The notes below the pieces were generated by a model. The model worked only from the letters and a program-made list of their open reading frames with translations, did no database searches and was not told the origin of the DNA. From CAZKCK01 sp964552325 (GTDB lineage Bacteria; Bacteroidota; Bacteroidia; Bacteroidales; TTA-H9), in contig CAZKHA010000018.1 in NCBI GenBank assembly GCA_964552325.1, forward strand, positions 1 to 36,460: a stretch of DNA of 36,460 bases, given 5' to 3'. This document shows positions 1 to 7,956 of the stretch, piece after piece (position 1 is the first letter of the stretch; every line of letters begins with the position of its first letter). The position numbers and the translations under genes were made by a program.

Positions 1-73
1 ATTGTAAAGCTATCCAATTCCTGCTATTCATGTTGATAAGAAGTAGGAATATCAGCAAATAGCTTCACATCTA

Positions 74-342
74 AGACCCGGTAGGGACGTGGTATTGGTA
101 GAAAACAGGGTTGAAAATCGATTAAGTGCCGTAAGGTACGCTATAATCAATTAAAAATATCGCTGTTATCAAATTCAACCGTAAAACGGATAATATATTT
201 CCAGCTTTAACCCGTATAAACAGCCTGTATATGAATCTGTTTTTATGTATTTGCTATGATTTTTTATATATTTCGTACCTACGGGACTTTTTACAAATAT
301 AACCAATAACTTTCTACCAACATATTGTCCTTAACGGGACAA
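74..342. repeat. MITE/REP-doublet-like inverted-repeat element
   Basis: Two arms of about 70 bp lie in inverted orientation around a roughly 130-bp AT-rich centre. The reverse complement of 74-142 aligns with 272-342: both arms share CGTACC-TACGG-ACTT, then AACC, then TTTCTACCAA, then GTCC-TA-C-GGG. Each arm holds two short palindromic cores of the type GTnCC-(3-5 nt)-GGnAC, at 75-88 and 126-139 on the left and 275-287 and 326-340 on the right. The core spacing is 51 bp in both arms. The outer right core (TTGTCC...GGACAA, 325-342) is a perfect 6-bp hairpin. No transposase is encoded, so this would be a non-autonomous element. CTACGGGAC-type cores resemble intergenic repeats I remember from other Bacteroidota; that is recollection, not a search result. 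The arms have diverged, so it is probably old. Confidence 0.6.
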
Positions 343-559
343 ATAATGAAAATGCTAAGCAGTTTCCAATTCTAATCCTTTATCCCCTAATTTTTGGAAG
401 TGACCCATAATTGCCCAATGGCTAGCGCATTACTAAAGCAGACATCTCTTTTGCTGAAAATGTCAGTATGCTTGCAGGGTTCTACCAAATTGGAGTCGGG
501 TATTTTGTATAATCAACCTGCTTATGGCAGCAAGGCACTATAGAAGTCAGCGCAAGTGC
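343..559. other. Gene-free stretch, no supported feature
   Basis: This lies between the inverted-repeat element and the sialidase stop codon. A 40-codon plus-strand reading frame at 419-541 has no recognisable motif and no start signal. I see no hairpin with a T tract that could end sialidase transcription. Confidence 0.4.
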
Positions 560-1696
560 TTAGTCCTTAGCTTTGTTGGTTTCTAATATCCATTCAATTG
601 AGAGCCTGACAAAACTAATGTCAACATAATCATCCTTTTCGAACAGCACACCTAGCTCACCCCTTGGCAAAACACATGCATCGTTATAGGCGGCATTTCC
701 GCTATAAATGGTCTTGGGCTGTGTCCAAGTTTTCCCTTCATCGCCACTTACGCTGATTGCAAGGTTTTTGCGGAACGTTTGGTTGTGGATGTTCACAAAA
801 AATAGCTTGTCACTTTTATGTCCGTTTGAAGTCGTATGGCGGACGATACTGGCATTGCAGCCTGGGTCGTGTAGAGCGGTGTCCGCATAGGTTGCCCAGT
901 TAATACCTTTATTGTCAGATATGTGCACATACCTAAAGCCCATGTTGTTTACCCGGCTATTCACCATCCACCGCCCATCGGCCAATTCGATAATTTTTGA
1001 TTCATCGGCGGGCTGCAATGGCTTGTCGAGTATAAACCAGCTTTTGCCGTGGTCGCTGCTGCCAAATACAAACACACCTAGGTTTAAATGGACCAAGGTA
1101 TGCAGCAGGCTGCCGTCTTTGGTTTGCCAGCCTTTGCCCGAGGTGATAAATTTAAAATCGTTTATCCACTCGGGCTTGCAAATCTGTGCCGTGATATCCT
1201 GCGGGGCATCCCAGCTCTTGCCATTGTCTTGACTGGCCATTACCTTGTGATGATATACTTGGGGCGCTTGAGCGTGATCCATGTAATTAAAAAACAACCA
1301 GATTGTTCCTGTAGCCGTGTCAACCACAAAGGATGCATCCGAGGCCGATTGGCCCAAGGGATAATCAACCAAGGTTTCCATGGGCATCCAGGTTTTGCCC
1401 CCATCATGGCTGCGACGAAGCACCAGGTTGATGTCAGTATTACGGTTGAGGTCGGCACACGAAGGTATCCGTTGATCGGCAACGGCCAACAAATCGCCAT
1501 TGGGAGCCATAGCCAGGGCTGGTATTCGGTAACAAGCAACCGAGTTCGAATCCTTATTTGAAAAAAGTGTGATAAATTCCAATGATGTACTACAGTGAGG
1601 GCTTATTTGGGAGTTAATAGGCAAGCTTAACAAACCCAAAGTCGTTAGCAAACAACCTTTGTAAACTATTTTTATAAATACTCGAACAGCTTCCAT
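560..1696 (-). CDS. Exo-alpha-sialidase (GH33-like), secreted
   Basis: Likely cleaves terminal sialic acids from glycoconjugates outside the cytoplasm. The 378-aa product starts with a basic and hydrophobic leader of about 30 residues that reads as a signal peptide. It then has the sialidase YRIPAL motif, whose Arg belongs to the carboxylate-binding triad. Asp boxes (S-x-D-x-G-x-x-W) follow in order: SHDGGKTW, SQDNGKSW, SSDHGKSW, a weaker SDNKGINW, and SGDEGKTW. An NSRVNN segment probably gives another triad Arg. The C-terminal YNDACVL and GVLFE segments match the positions of the nucleophile Tyr and its Glu partner. The length is typical of a single catalytic domain, with no carbohydrate-binding module and no T9SS tail. 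No sialic-acid uptake or catabolic (nan) genes lie nearby. Family is clear from the motifs; substrate linkage is not. Confidence 0.88.
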   Translation of the reverse strand: MEAVRVFIKIVYKGCLLTTLGLLSLPINSQISPHCSTSLEFITLFSNKDSNSVACYRIPALAMAPNGDLLAVADQRIPSCADLNRNTDINLVLRRSHDGGKTWMPMETLVDYPLGQSASDASFVVDTATGTIWLFFNYMDHAQAPQVYHHKVMASQDNGKSWDAPQDITAQICKPEWINDFKFITSGKGWQTKDGSLLHTLVHLNLGVFVFGSSDHGKSWFILDKPLQPADESKIIELADGRWMVNSRVNNMGFRYVHISDNKGINWATYADTALHDPGCNASIVRHTTSNGHKSDKLFFVNIHNQTFRKNLAISVSGDEGKTWTQPKTIYSGNAAYNDACVLPRGELGVLFEKDDYVDISFVRLSIEWILETNKAKD

Positions 1697-1790
1697 AATA
1701 ACAGGTTTAATTCAGCTTTTGAATTTTTTTGCGGCAAAAAAAACCATTGAATTAGGCAATATGTTGAATGCCACCGCTCATCATTTTTGG

Positions 1791-1818
1791 CAAAGATAAA
1801 CGATGTTAAACCAACAAA
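1791..1818 (-). promoter_or_regulatory. Putative Bacteroidota-type promoter for the sialidase
   Basis: On the minus strand a TATCTTTG box (1798-1791) matches the TAnnTTTG -7 consensus. A TTTG at 1818-1815 could be the -33 element, although the 16-nt gap is shorter than usual. The leader to the ATG at 1696 would be about 90 nt. The rest of the gap, 1697-2015, shows no coding potential that I can support. Confidence 0.4.
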
Positions 1819-2015
1819 ACCTGGTTTTGCTTTTTTGTTTCGTGATTTTTTCTGGTGTTGTAGATGCGCGCTATCGTACGTATCTGCAAATTAATCACCC
1901 TCACCATCTTATTCACTTCCTTCAATAAAACCATGGTCTTCCTAAACCATTTCGCCTTGATTTACCTGGTTAAGGAGGTGGAGGTAGTAGGGTGCGATGC
2001 GTAAAAAGATATTGC

Positions 2016-3233
2016 CTAATCCAGCTTTGCAAAGGCCCTTTTTAGCATCATGGGTGTGGTAAGGGTAGTGAGAACGCCCATAAGGACCAACACAGAGAAA
2101 ACTTCAGTACTTATTAAACCAGCCTTATAGGCTATATTGGCTATTACCAATTCCATGATGCCCCTTGCATTTAGGCCTATTCCCAGGGTTATCGAAATCT
2201 GATGGTTTAGGCCGGCAAACTTACCGCCCAAGTATCCGCCCAAGATTTTCGAAATGTACGAAACCAACACGATTGAAATCATCAGCCCGATGTTGTTGAT
2301 GGATTGAACGTTAAATTCAAGGCCAATGCCGGCAAAAAAGATTGGCGCCAAGAAGCCCATAGCAATGTTGCTTGTGGTTTTTTCGATGGTTTTAAGGTTT
2401 TCTTTGCCAATGAGGTTTTCGCTAATCAAGAGCGAAGCCACGAATGCCCCGACAATAAAATGTAGGCCAAGTGTTTCGGTGAAGGTAGAAAACAGCAGCA
2501 CAAAAGCAAAGAATATGGCAAATAGTGGCTCCTTGCCCTTCAAGAACCCTAAGAGCTTGGTAAGCGATTCTTCAAGGTAATTTCCCTTGCGTAATATTCT
2601 CTTTACGGCGATATATGCCAGGCTCAGTAAGCTTATAAAAACCAATAGCTTGAGTAAGGATATGCTTCCAGCTAAAGCAACCGATAGCACACTCATATCG
2701 GTATCTTTTATTGTTAGTAATACACCCAGAATTGATAATGCCAGCACATCATCAAAAATAGCCACCGAGATAATCCGTTGGCCAACAAAGGAATTTATTT
2801 TGCCCAGGTCCATCAGGATGCGGATACTAACAGGCAGTGCTGTTATTGCTACACAAAGCCCGATAAACACCGATGTCATTACATCTTGATGAAAGAGGTG
2901 GCCTACCGTAAAACCGCTGACAAAAGGCAAGAAAAAAGCCATGATCGAGATAATGATGTTACGGCCTTTTAACGATTTAAGGATATCGTCGATGTTGATT
3001 TCTAGACCTACAATTATCACCAATAAAAAGATGCCAAGTTCCGAAATAATTTTGATGTCCTCGGTGCGATGGATAAGGTTAAGCATGCTAGGCCCCAATA
3101 TAATTCCTGCAAGTATTTCACCAATCATCGAGGGTTGTTTAAAACGCTCAAACACTTCGCCAAATGTTTTGGCAGCTACCAACAAGATAAGCAGGTTGGT
3201 AAAAAAGGGCAGTTCAGAATAGGGTGCTTCCAT
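2016..3233 (-). CDS. Cation:proton antiporter (CPA2/Kef type)
   Basis: Inner-membrane monovalent cation/H+ exchanger, probably for Na+ or K+ homeostasis. The 405-aa protein is almost wholly hydrophobic, with about 11-13 membrane segments. The N-terminal run with the IGEILAGIILGPSML segment is characteristic of the Na+/H+ exchanger domain. A later AIFDDVLALSILG segment carries the paired acidic residues that family members use for ion translocation. It stops after the membrane domain and lacks the C-terminal TrkA-N/RCK regulatory domain of KefB/KefC, so it resembles the shorter NapA/GerN-like members. It stands alone, in the same orientation as the sialidase but separated from it by 319 bp. 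Ion specificity cannot be read from the sequence. Confidence 0.85.
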   Translation of the reverse strand: MEAPYSELPFFTNLLILLVAAKTFGEVFERFKQPSMIGEILAGIILGPSMLNLIHRTEDIKIISELGIFLLVIIVGLEINIDDILKSLKGRNIIISIMAFFLPFVSGFTVGHLFHQDVMTSVFIGLCVAITALPVSIRILMDLGKINSFVGQRIISVAIFDDVLALSILGVLLTIKDTDMSVLSVALAGSISLLKLLVFISLLSLAYIAVKRILRKGNYLEESLTKLLGFLKGKEPLFAIFFAFVLLFSTFTETLGLHFIVGAFVASLLISENLIGKENLKTIEKTTSNIAMGFLAPIFFAGIGLEFNVQSINNIGLMISIVLVSYISKILGGYLGGKFAGLNHQISITLGIGLNARGIMELVIANIAYKAGLISTEVFSVLVLMGVLTTLTTPMMLKRAFAKLD

Positions 3234-3814
3234 GAGGTTGGAACATTTGAATAATAACTTTGTTCACAAGCTTTTTACCATGCCTTCTGAACCAAAAAAA
3301 CGATGGAGTCTAGCTAATGCGGCATGGGTGTTGTAGTTGGCAAAATTATCAATTTTCTTTGATTGGTTTATCCTTTTTAGGCTACTAAGCCCCACCAATT
3401 TGCTTCCACTCATAGCCCGCGGATTGGTTGCAATGTGGGTGCGATTTACCGAAAGATACTAATACCGGAACAACTATCTGGTTTACAGGATAATTCGTTA
3501 TTAATTCGGTTGTTAATTGAACTTTGCCCATTTCCCGGATGGATTGATTATGAAAGAGCGGCTGCCAGGCACTTGCTTAAACCTGTTTATGCGATCAAAT
3601 GGTTATAGGACAATTAGTTCATCCCGTGATTCGAGAAGGATTTTGATGCAAAGCGATGTATTTATTGGCTCATAACCAACGGGTCTTTTATTTGGACTTG
3701 AATCAAATACCCCATCAATAACCGATTTTATATTTGGCGTGTATTCACATGTAGCATGTTTGCAACTGCAATCTCACTACTGCTCATCGCGCAATTCTCC
3801 GATCTACTTTCCTT
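3234..3814. other. 581-bp gap without a supported gene
   Basis: No open frame here has a recognisable motif or a plausible start signal on either strand. A minus-strand TAATTTTG (3348-3341) matches a -7 box about 110 nt upstream of the antiporter, but no -33 box stands at the right distance. The stretch could be decayed coding DNA, but nothing recognisable remains. Confidence 0.4.
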
Positions 3815-4219
3815 TTACTTCTTATTCTTCAGCCCTTTCGCTTGATTCTCAGCCACTCTGTATTTCACCATTTCGCTTACCAATTCCAGGGGTAATGCTT
3901 TGGTATGCGCAAACTGCACGGCTCCCTTGCTCCACTTAAAGCCCGATAGCATTTGCTCGAAGGCCTTAATGCCCGAACCCGTCGGATAAAACCCGATATG
4001 GTTTTTGTATCCGGCAAAATAACACAGTATGCCATTGTACCGAAAGGCGGGCATACCATAACTTATTGCCTCTTGGGCTTCGGGTGCAGCAACTTGAATT
4101 GTTTCACGAAGCTGTTGCAGCCTCAGCCTGATTTCTTCCGGATGATTTAAGATGTATTCATCAATGCTGGCAGCTTTTCCGGTAAGCATCTCATTATTTG
4201 TTGATTCCATATGTTTCAT
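3815..4219 (-). CDS. DUF1801 (YdhG-like) family protein
   Basis: A 134-aa cytoplasmic protein of the DUF1801/YdhG family. The recognisable pattern is an N-terminal IDEYI-x-HPEEIR-x-RLQQLRETI helix region, then APEAQEAISYGMPAFRYNG, CYFAGYKNHIGFYP, and a C-terminal KGAVQF with a Lys-rich end. Relatives such as Bacillus YdhG/FraC have been called iron chaperones by fold similarity to frataxin. Many family members have no known role, so I do not assign one. The start at the first ATG gives MKHMESTNNE; the second Met, four residues in, is an equal possibility. The gene stands alone, about 270 bp downstream of the AlkD-like gene on the same strand. Confidence 0.82.
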   Translation of the reverse strand: MKHMESTNNEMLTGKAASIDEYILNHPEEIRLRLQQLRETIQVAAPEAQEAISYGMPAFRYNGILCYFAGYKNHIGFYPTGSGIKAFEQMLSGFKWSKGAVQFAHTKALPLELVSEMVKYRVAENQAKGLKNKK

Positions 4220-4431
4220 CGTATTAATTTGTAGTTTGCCGAATTCAAAGGGATATCTTTTTAATTAATTTCCTAGTCCTAATCTAGATTCGTTTCAGCC
4301 ACCATCCATATAGCAGTCTAGCGGTAGCCAAAAACAATGGCAGAATAACAAGATCCGATAACCCATTCACCCCTTAGTAAACAGTGTTTACTTGTCCACC
4401 CCACACATCCTGCAATAAATCATTTAATTCT

Positions 4432-4479
4432 TGAATCTTTGAATCTTTAAATCTTTGAATCCTTAAATCTTTGAATTTC
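4432..4479. repeat. Six-copy octanucleotide tandem repeat (TGAATCTT)
   Basis: Exactly 48 bp made of six 8-bp units. Units 1 and 2 are TGAATCTT, units 3 and 5 are TAAATCTT, unit 4 is TGAATCCT and unit 6 is TGAATTTC. It begins 12 bp beyond the stop codon of the AlkD-like gene, so it lies in that gene's 3' flank. The unit length is not a multiple of three, but no gene spans it. It may be slippage-prone; a regulatory role is not evident. Confidence 0.8.
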
Positions 4480-4491
4480 AATCCTTCCCCA

Positions 4492-5193
4492 TCAACACCT
4501 TGCCGATTTGCGTTTTTTGCCCAGCCCGCCCTTATCCATCACTTTCTGTATGTACTCGGTAGCCAGGGGCACTTTGCAGGCTGTGCCACCCATATCCACC
4601 CGAACGCTGCCCACCTTTGCAGCTATGGCCAAAGCCTTAGCATTCAATTCGGGAACAGCACTGCCAATGGCAATCAAGAACCCATTCATTACATAGCGTA
4701 CACGGTTGGGGGCGGTGTGTATTTCCTTTTCAATACGGTCCAAGAGCTTGCTATAGGTTTCAACATCCAGCTCCGTTTTCAATGCTGCAATGCTTGCCAA
4801 GGTTCCCCATCCCGCCGCCGCGGTGGTCTCCTTTGTTGATTCAATCCACTTCAGCCCCAATGAAAACCCAAAAGGTGTTTCGGCGGCAACCCAGGGCACG
4901 GCAAATTCGTTCAGGTAGAACCAATAGGCTTGCTCAACCCATTGCTCAAGTTGTGCTTCCGTTAGTTGGGTTTCGTCGGCCATTAAGGCGGCCAAGTACA
5001 TGGCGTCGCTGTTGCCAGTATCGTAAAGCTCGAGCGAAAGCGCATGGTTCTTCTTGGTCTTCTTTAAGATTTTCTTCAAATCTTCCACCTTCACTCCAAA
5101 GAGGGGCTCGCGTGCGCCGTGGCTCATCAGGGTCTTTTTGGTGCTGGCGTTGCCAAAGGCCTCCAACTGGGTCATTATTTCGTGTGTGGTCAT
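4492..5193 (-). CDS. AlkD-like HEAT-repeat DNA alkylation repair protein
   Basis: Likely a DNA glycosylase-like protein of the AlkC/AlkD superfamily, which remove alkylated purines by a HEAT-like repeat fold. The 233-aa length matches the family (about 220-240). Visible family features are the GVKVEDLKKILKK segment near residues 30-45, successive amphipathic helices, an ALMADETQLTEAQLEQWV stretch, and a C-terminal half with NRVRYVMNGFLIAIGSAV. The C-terminal MGGTACKVPLATEYIQKV segment is typical of the subgroup common in Bacteroidota and Firmicutes genomes, which is often annotated only as DNA alkylation repair protein. I cannot confirm the AlkD catalytic Asp/Trp set by eye, so activity is inferred from the family. 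The upstream 280 bp to the next gene hold only a 13-bp direct repeat (5259-5271 and 5295-5307). Confidence 0.78.
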   Translation of the reverse strand: MTTHEIMTQLEAFGNASTKKTLMSHGAREPLFGVKVEDLKKILKKTKKNHALSLELYDTGNSDAMYLAALMADETQLTEAQLEQWVEQAYWFYLNEFAVPWVAAETPFGFSLGLKWIESTKETTAAAGWGTLASIAALKTELDVETYSKLLDRIEKEIHTAPNRVRYVMNGFLIAIGSAVPELNAKALAIAAKVGSVRVDMGGTACKVPLATEYIQKVMDKGGLGKKRKSARC

Positions 5194-5473
5194 AGTTTGT
5201 TTAATTCACATTGTATAATAATTGCAAAAGTGCAGATTATTTTGAAAGCAGAGCCTCCATCCTTGCCGCTTGGGTGCCAATAGGGCTGCTTTTTATCCTT
5301 GCCGCTTATTTTGCGGCTTTTGCGCCTAGTAAAACTTGTAAGCCACGCAATGGTTTTTGTAATAGATACTGAATTAACAATTTCATAACATTGGCAAATA
5401 CAACTAATTGTAGCTATATGTGTTCTTTATGTATATTGAATCTAAATTAGATTGAAAACTTAACGATTTACGT

Positions 5474-7027
5474 ATGAAAAAAACTTTTTTACTCTTAGCT
5501 ATTGTAGTTATTGCCGTGCTTGGTTTGACCAGTTTCGAAACCCTTTATCCCACAGGAGCTCCCGCAGGATATACCGGCTCACCCGGTGATGGACAAAACT
5601 GCACCTCCTGCCATGGTGGCACAGCCACTTCTTCAACGGGTTGGATTACTTCGAACATTCCTGCCAGCGGTTATGTACCCGGAACAACCTATCAAATTAC
5701 AGCTACCAACTCGCTTACGGGCTCTGGCAAGTTTGGTTTTGAGGTTTCTCCTCAAAATGCATCCGGAACCTTGTTGGGAACCTTGGCCGCTGGCACCAAC
5801 AGCCAATTGGTTGGAGGCGGAAAATATGTTACACATACCAATGCCTCGCCTAGCATCAGCACATGGACTTTTAACTGGACAGCCCCCGCTGCCGGTACGG
5901 GCAACGTTACATTTTACGGTGCTTTTGCACGCAACAAGCCCGGTCCCGTAACCCTCAGCCAATTGGTAGTTAGCGAAGCTGCCAGTGCCCCGGGTGCTGC
6001 AGGCCCAATTACCGGACCTACCGAAGTTTGCAAAAACTCAACCCAATCCTATTCCATAGCCGCCGTAGCGGGTGCAACTTCCTATGTTTGGACTGTTCCA
6101 ACAGGTGCCAGCATTACCTCAGGCCAAGGAACCATCAGCATTTCGGTTAACTTTTCTGCTTCCGCCGCATCAGGCAATATCAGTGTTTATGGCACCAACA
6201 CAGCAGGCAATGGACCTGCCAGCAATAAAGCCGTAACGGTTAACTCAGCCCCTGCGCAACCCTCATCCATTTCGGGCAATGCCACAGCTTGCCAAGGTAG
6301 CAGCCAGGTATATTCGGTTACCTCCGTATCGGGTGTTTCTTACACTTGGACAGTTCCAGCAGGTTCAACCATTACTTCGGGTCAAGGAACAAATTCAATA
6401 ACTGTTACCCTCGGATCAACCGCTGGTAATGTTAGTGTTAGTTCTTCTAACACTTGTGGCGTGAGCCCTTCCAGCACATTGGCAATTACACCAGCAAACT
6501 TGCCTTCGGTGGCATCAACGCCTTCAGGTCCAGCAATTGTTGATTTAGGCTTTGTTTCTTCAAGCAACTATACCACAACAGGAGCTGCAAATGCCACATC
6601 GTACGAGTGGGAATTATTACCCGCATCAGCAGGCTCAATTACTGGCAATGGAACAACTGCTGTGGTTAATTGGGATAATTATATTGGTGCTGCCACGGTT
6701 AAGGTTAAAGGTATAAACACTTGCGGGCAAGGTGTATGGTCATCAGAATTTACGGTTGACGTACTTAACACCACCGGCATCGCCGATGATTTGAATGCAA
6801 AACTCTTGGTTTACCCTTCGCCAAGCAATGGAAACTTTACAGTTGAACTGCCCAGCCTTGGAACCAATACGTTTATTAGCTTGGTCGATTTTTCAGGGCG
6901 TGAGGTTTACCGTTCATCGCTTACCGAAGCACGTACCAATTTCGATCTGCAATTAAACAATGGTATGTACATGGTTATCGTTAAGAGCGATACAGCCACC
7001 TTTAAAAAGAAACTTGTTATAAAGTAG
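5474..7027 (+). CDS. T9SS-secreted protein with CxxCH motif, choice-of-anchor V-like N-terminus and PKD-like repeats
   Basis: A 517-aa secreted protein. Residues 1-22 are a signal peptide (KKTFLLLAIVVIAVLGLT). The next part contains GSPGDGQNCTSCHGG, with a single CxxCH at residues 43-47. This is the start of a module that I recall as the choice-of-anchor V domain, found before C-terminal sorting signals in Bacteroidota. Three PKD/Ig-like repeats follow, at about 175-260, 260-345 and 350-435. Two of them share the pattern SYxWTVPxGxxITSGQGT. The last 75 residues (KLLVYPSPSNGNFTVELP to KKKLVIK) form a T9SS type A sorting domain. It should therefore cross the outer membrane by type IX secretion and be surface-anchored or released. 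Whether CxxCH binds haem is unproven. It is monocistronic, with a terminator just after it. Confidence 0.85.
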   Translation: MKKTFLLLAIVVIAVLGLTSFETLYPTGAPAGYTGSPGDGQNCTSCHGGTATSSTGWITSNIPASGYVPGTTYQITATNSLTGSGKFGFEVSPQNASGTLLGTLAAGTNSQLVGGGKYVTHTNASPSISTWTFNWTAPAAGTGNVTFYGAFARNKPGPVTLSQLVVSEAASAPGAAGPITGPTEVCKNSTQSYSIAAVAGATSYVWTVPTGASITSGQGTISISVNFSASAASGNISVYGTNTAGNGPASNKAVTVNSAPAQPSSISGNATACQGSSQVYSVTSVSGVSYTWTVPAGSTITSGQGTNSITVTLGSTAGNVSVSSSNTCGVSPSSTLAITPANLPSVASTPSGPAIVDLGFVSSSNYTTTGAANATSYEWELLPASAGSITGNGTTAVVNWDNYIGAATVKVKGINTCGQGVWSSEFTVDVLNTTGIADDLNAKLLVYPSPSNGNFTVELPSLGTNTFISLVDFSGREVYRSSLTEARTNFDLQLNNGMYMVIVKSDTATFKKKLVIK

Positions 7028-7051
7028 TGTTTTTGGATTGTTTGTTTAAAG

Positions 7052-7082
7052 ATCCGGTTGCCATTAGGTGCCGGATTTTTTT
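7052..7082 (+). terminator. Rho-independent terminator after the T9SS protein gene
   Basis: The inverted repeat ATCCGG (7052-7057) and CCGGAT (7071-7076) has a 13-nt loop and is followed by an eight-base T run (7075-7082), 25 nt after the stop codon. Confidence 0.7.
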
Positions 7083-7112
7083 ATGCAGTTCCATTGCATA
7101 AGCCTACCTTTG
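7082..7112 (+). promoter_or_regulatory. Putative promoter of the DUF364/THEP1-fusion operon
   Basis: TATG at 7082-7085 (3 of 4 matches to the -33 TTTG), then 19 nt, then TACCTTTG at 7105-7112, a full match to TAnnTTTG. The ATG of the first gene is 25 nt downstream. The -33 box sits directly on the T run of the preceding terminator. The mtaB promoter in this window has the same TATG-N19-TAnnTTTG build. Confidence 0.55.
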
Positions 7113-7137
7113 CCACGCATTAATCCAATCCCATTTT

Positions 7138-7956
7138 ATGAACTATTCGTTGGATATTGATGGCGTAATTCAGTATTTGATACATAATTATCGGCGCAGA
7201 ATTGAGCCTGTGGTACTCGATAGGGTTGTAATTGGGCAGCACCTTACGGCCATACAGTTTAAGGATGGAACAACCGGGGTTTCCGGAACACTGCATGCTG
7301 CACAACCAGGGCCCTGTAAAGTTGAGGACAGGTATTTTGGCCCATTTTCACCCGGGAATTTTGTAAACCATAGCCTCCTCGATTTGCTCGATTGCAACCT
7401 AAACGGCAACTTAATCCGGTCCGTGAAAATGGCCGCCATCAGTGCTTTTTCATCCACTTTGTTGAATGAATCGGCCTATGAAATCCGCTACGATTATGAC
7501 CCAATTCAATCCATCGTATCCAATAAATCCTTAAAGGTATGTTTGGTAGGAGCCTTTCAGTCCTACATCAAAAGACTCGAAACCGCTGGGCATACGCTAA
7601 AAGTGGTGGAGCTCGAACAAAGTACTTTGTTCCCTCAGCAACAACATCTTTTTGTTCCCTATGCCAATGCTGAAGCTGCCCTAAAAGATTCGGAGGTGAT
7701 AATAATTACAGGCCTTACCTTGGTAAATGGCACGTTTAGCGAATTGATAAACCATGTAAGCCAGGGCCAACAAGTAATACTGGTTGGGCCTTCGGCAGCG
7801 TATCCTCCAAAATTGTTGTTCGATGCTGGTGTTACGCTCATTGGTTCGCTTATGGTTTTAAATCCAAAATTGATGATCGAAATGGTAGAGCAGGGTGGGA
7901 GTGGCTATCATTTGTACCGCGGTGCTGCTCAAAAAATCGGTATTCTAAATGGATAA
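7138..7956 (+). CDS. DUF4213/DUF364 protein (putative heavy-metal chelation family)
   Basis: A 272-aa soluble protein. The N-terminal half (about 1-100) fits DUF4213, with the TGVSGTLHAA and GNFVNHSLLDLLDCN segments and an enolase-N-like fold in known structures. The C-terminal half (about 125-270) fits DUF364: a Rossmann-like run starting VCLVGAFQSYIKRL, then EVIIITGLTLVNGTFSELI, VILVGPSAAYPPKLLFDAGVTLIGS. DUF364 is described as a putative heavy-metal chelation domain, and its gene contexts have been linked to corrinoid or metal metabolism. No enzymatic activity is established for it. The gene overlaps the next by 8 bp (ATGGATAA), so the two are probably translationally coupled. That makes it a likely partner of the membrane-NTPase fusion, perhaps delivering or sensing the transported ligand (inference). 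Confidence 0.8.
   Translation: MNYSLDIDGVIQYLIHNYRRRIEPVVLDRVVIGQHLTAIQFKDGTTGVSGTLHAAQPGPCKVEDRYFGPFSPGNFVNHSLLDLLDCNLNGNLIRSVKMAAISAFSSTLLNESAYEIRYDYDPIQSIVSNKSLKVCLVGAFQSYIKRLETAGHTLKVVELEQSTLFPQQQHLFVPYANAEAALKDSEVIIITGLTLVNGTFSELINHVSQGQQVILVGPSAAYPPKLLFDAGVTLIGSLMVLNPKLMIEMVEQGGSGYHLYRGAAQKIGILNG

Noticed and set aside
419..541. 40-codon plus-strand frame in the left gene-free region
   Set aside because: No motif, no start signal and no homology I can recognise; such frames are common by chance.
708..1561. Plus-strand open frames opposite the sialidase
   Set aside because: Shadow frames of a clearly coding minus-strand gene; no motif of their own.
4432..4479. Octamer array as a CRISPR
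   Set aside because: Units are 8 bp with no spacers and no cas genes.
5259..5307. Direct repeat ATCCTTGCCGCTT (two copies) as insertion target duplication or regulator site
   Set aside because: Only 13 bp, 23 bp between copies and no element between them; could be chance or local duplication.
5301..5320. Hairpin GCCGC...GCGGC followed by TTTT, as a terminator
   Set aside because: No plus-strand gene ends upstream of it, and the T run is short.
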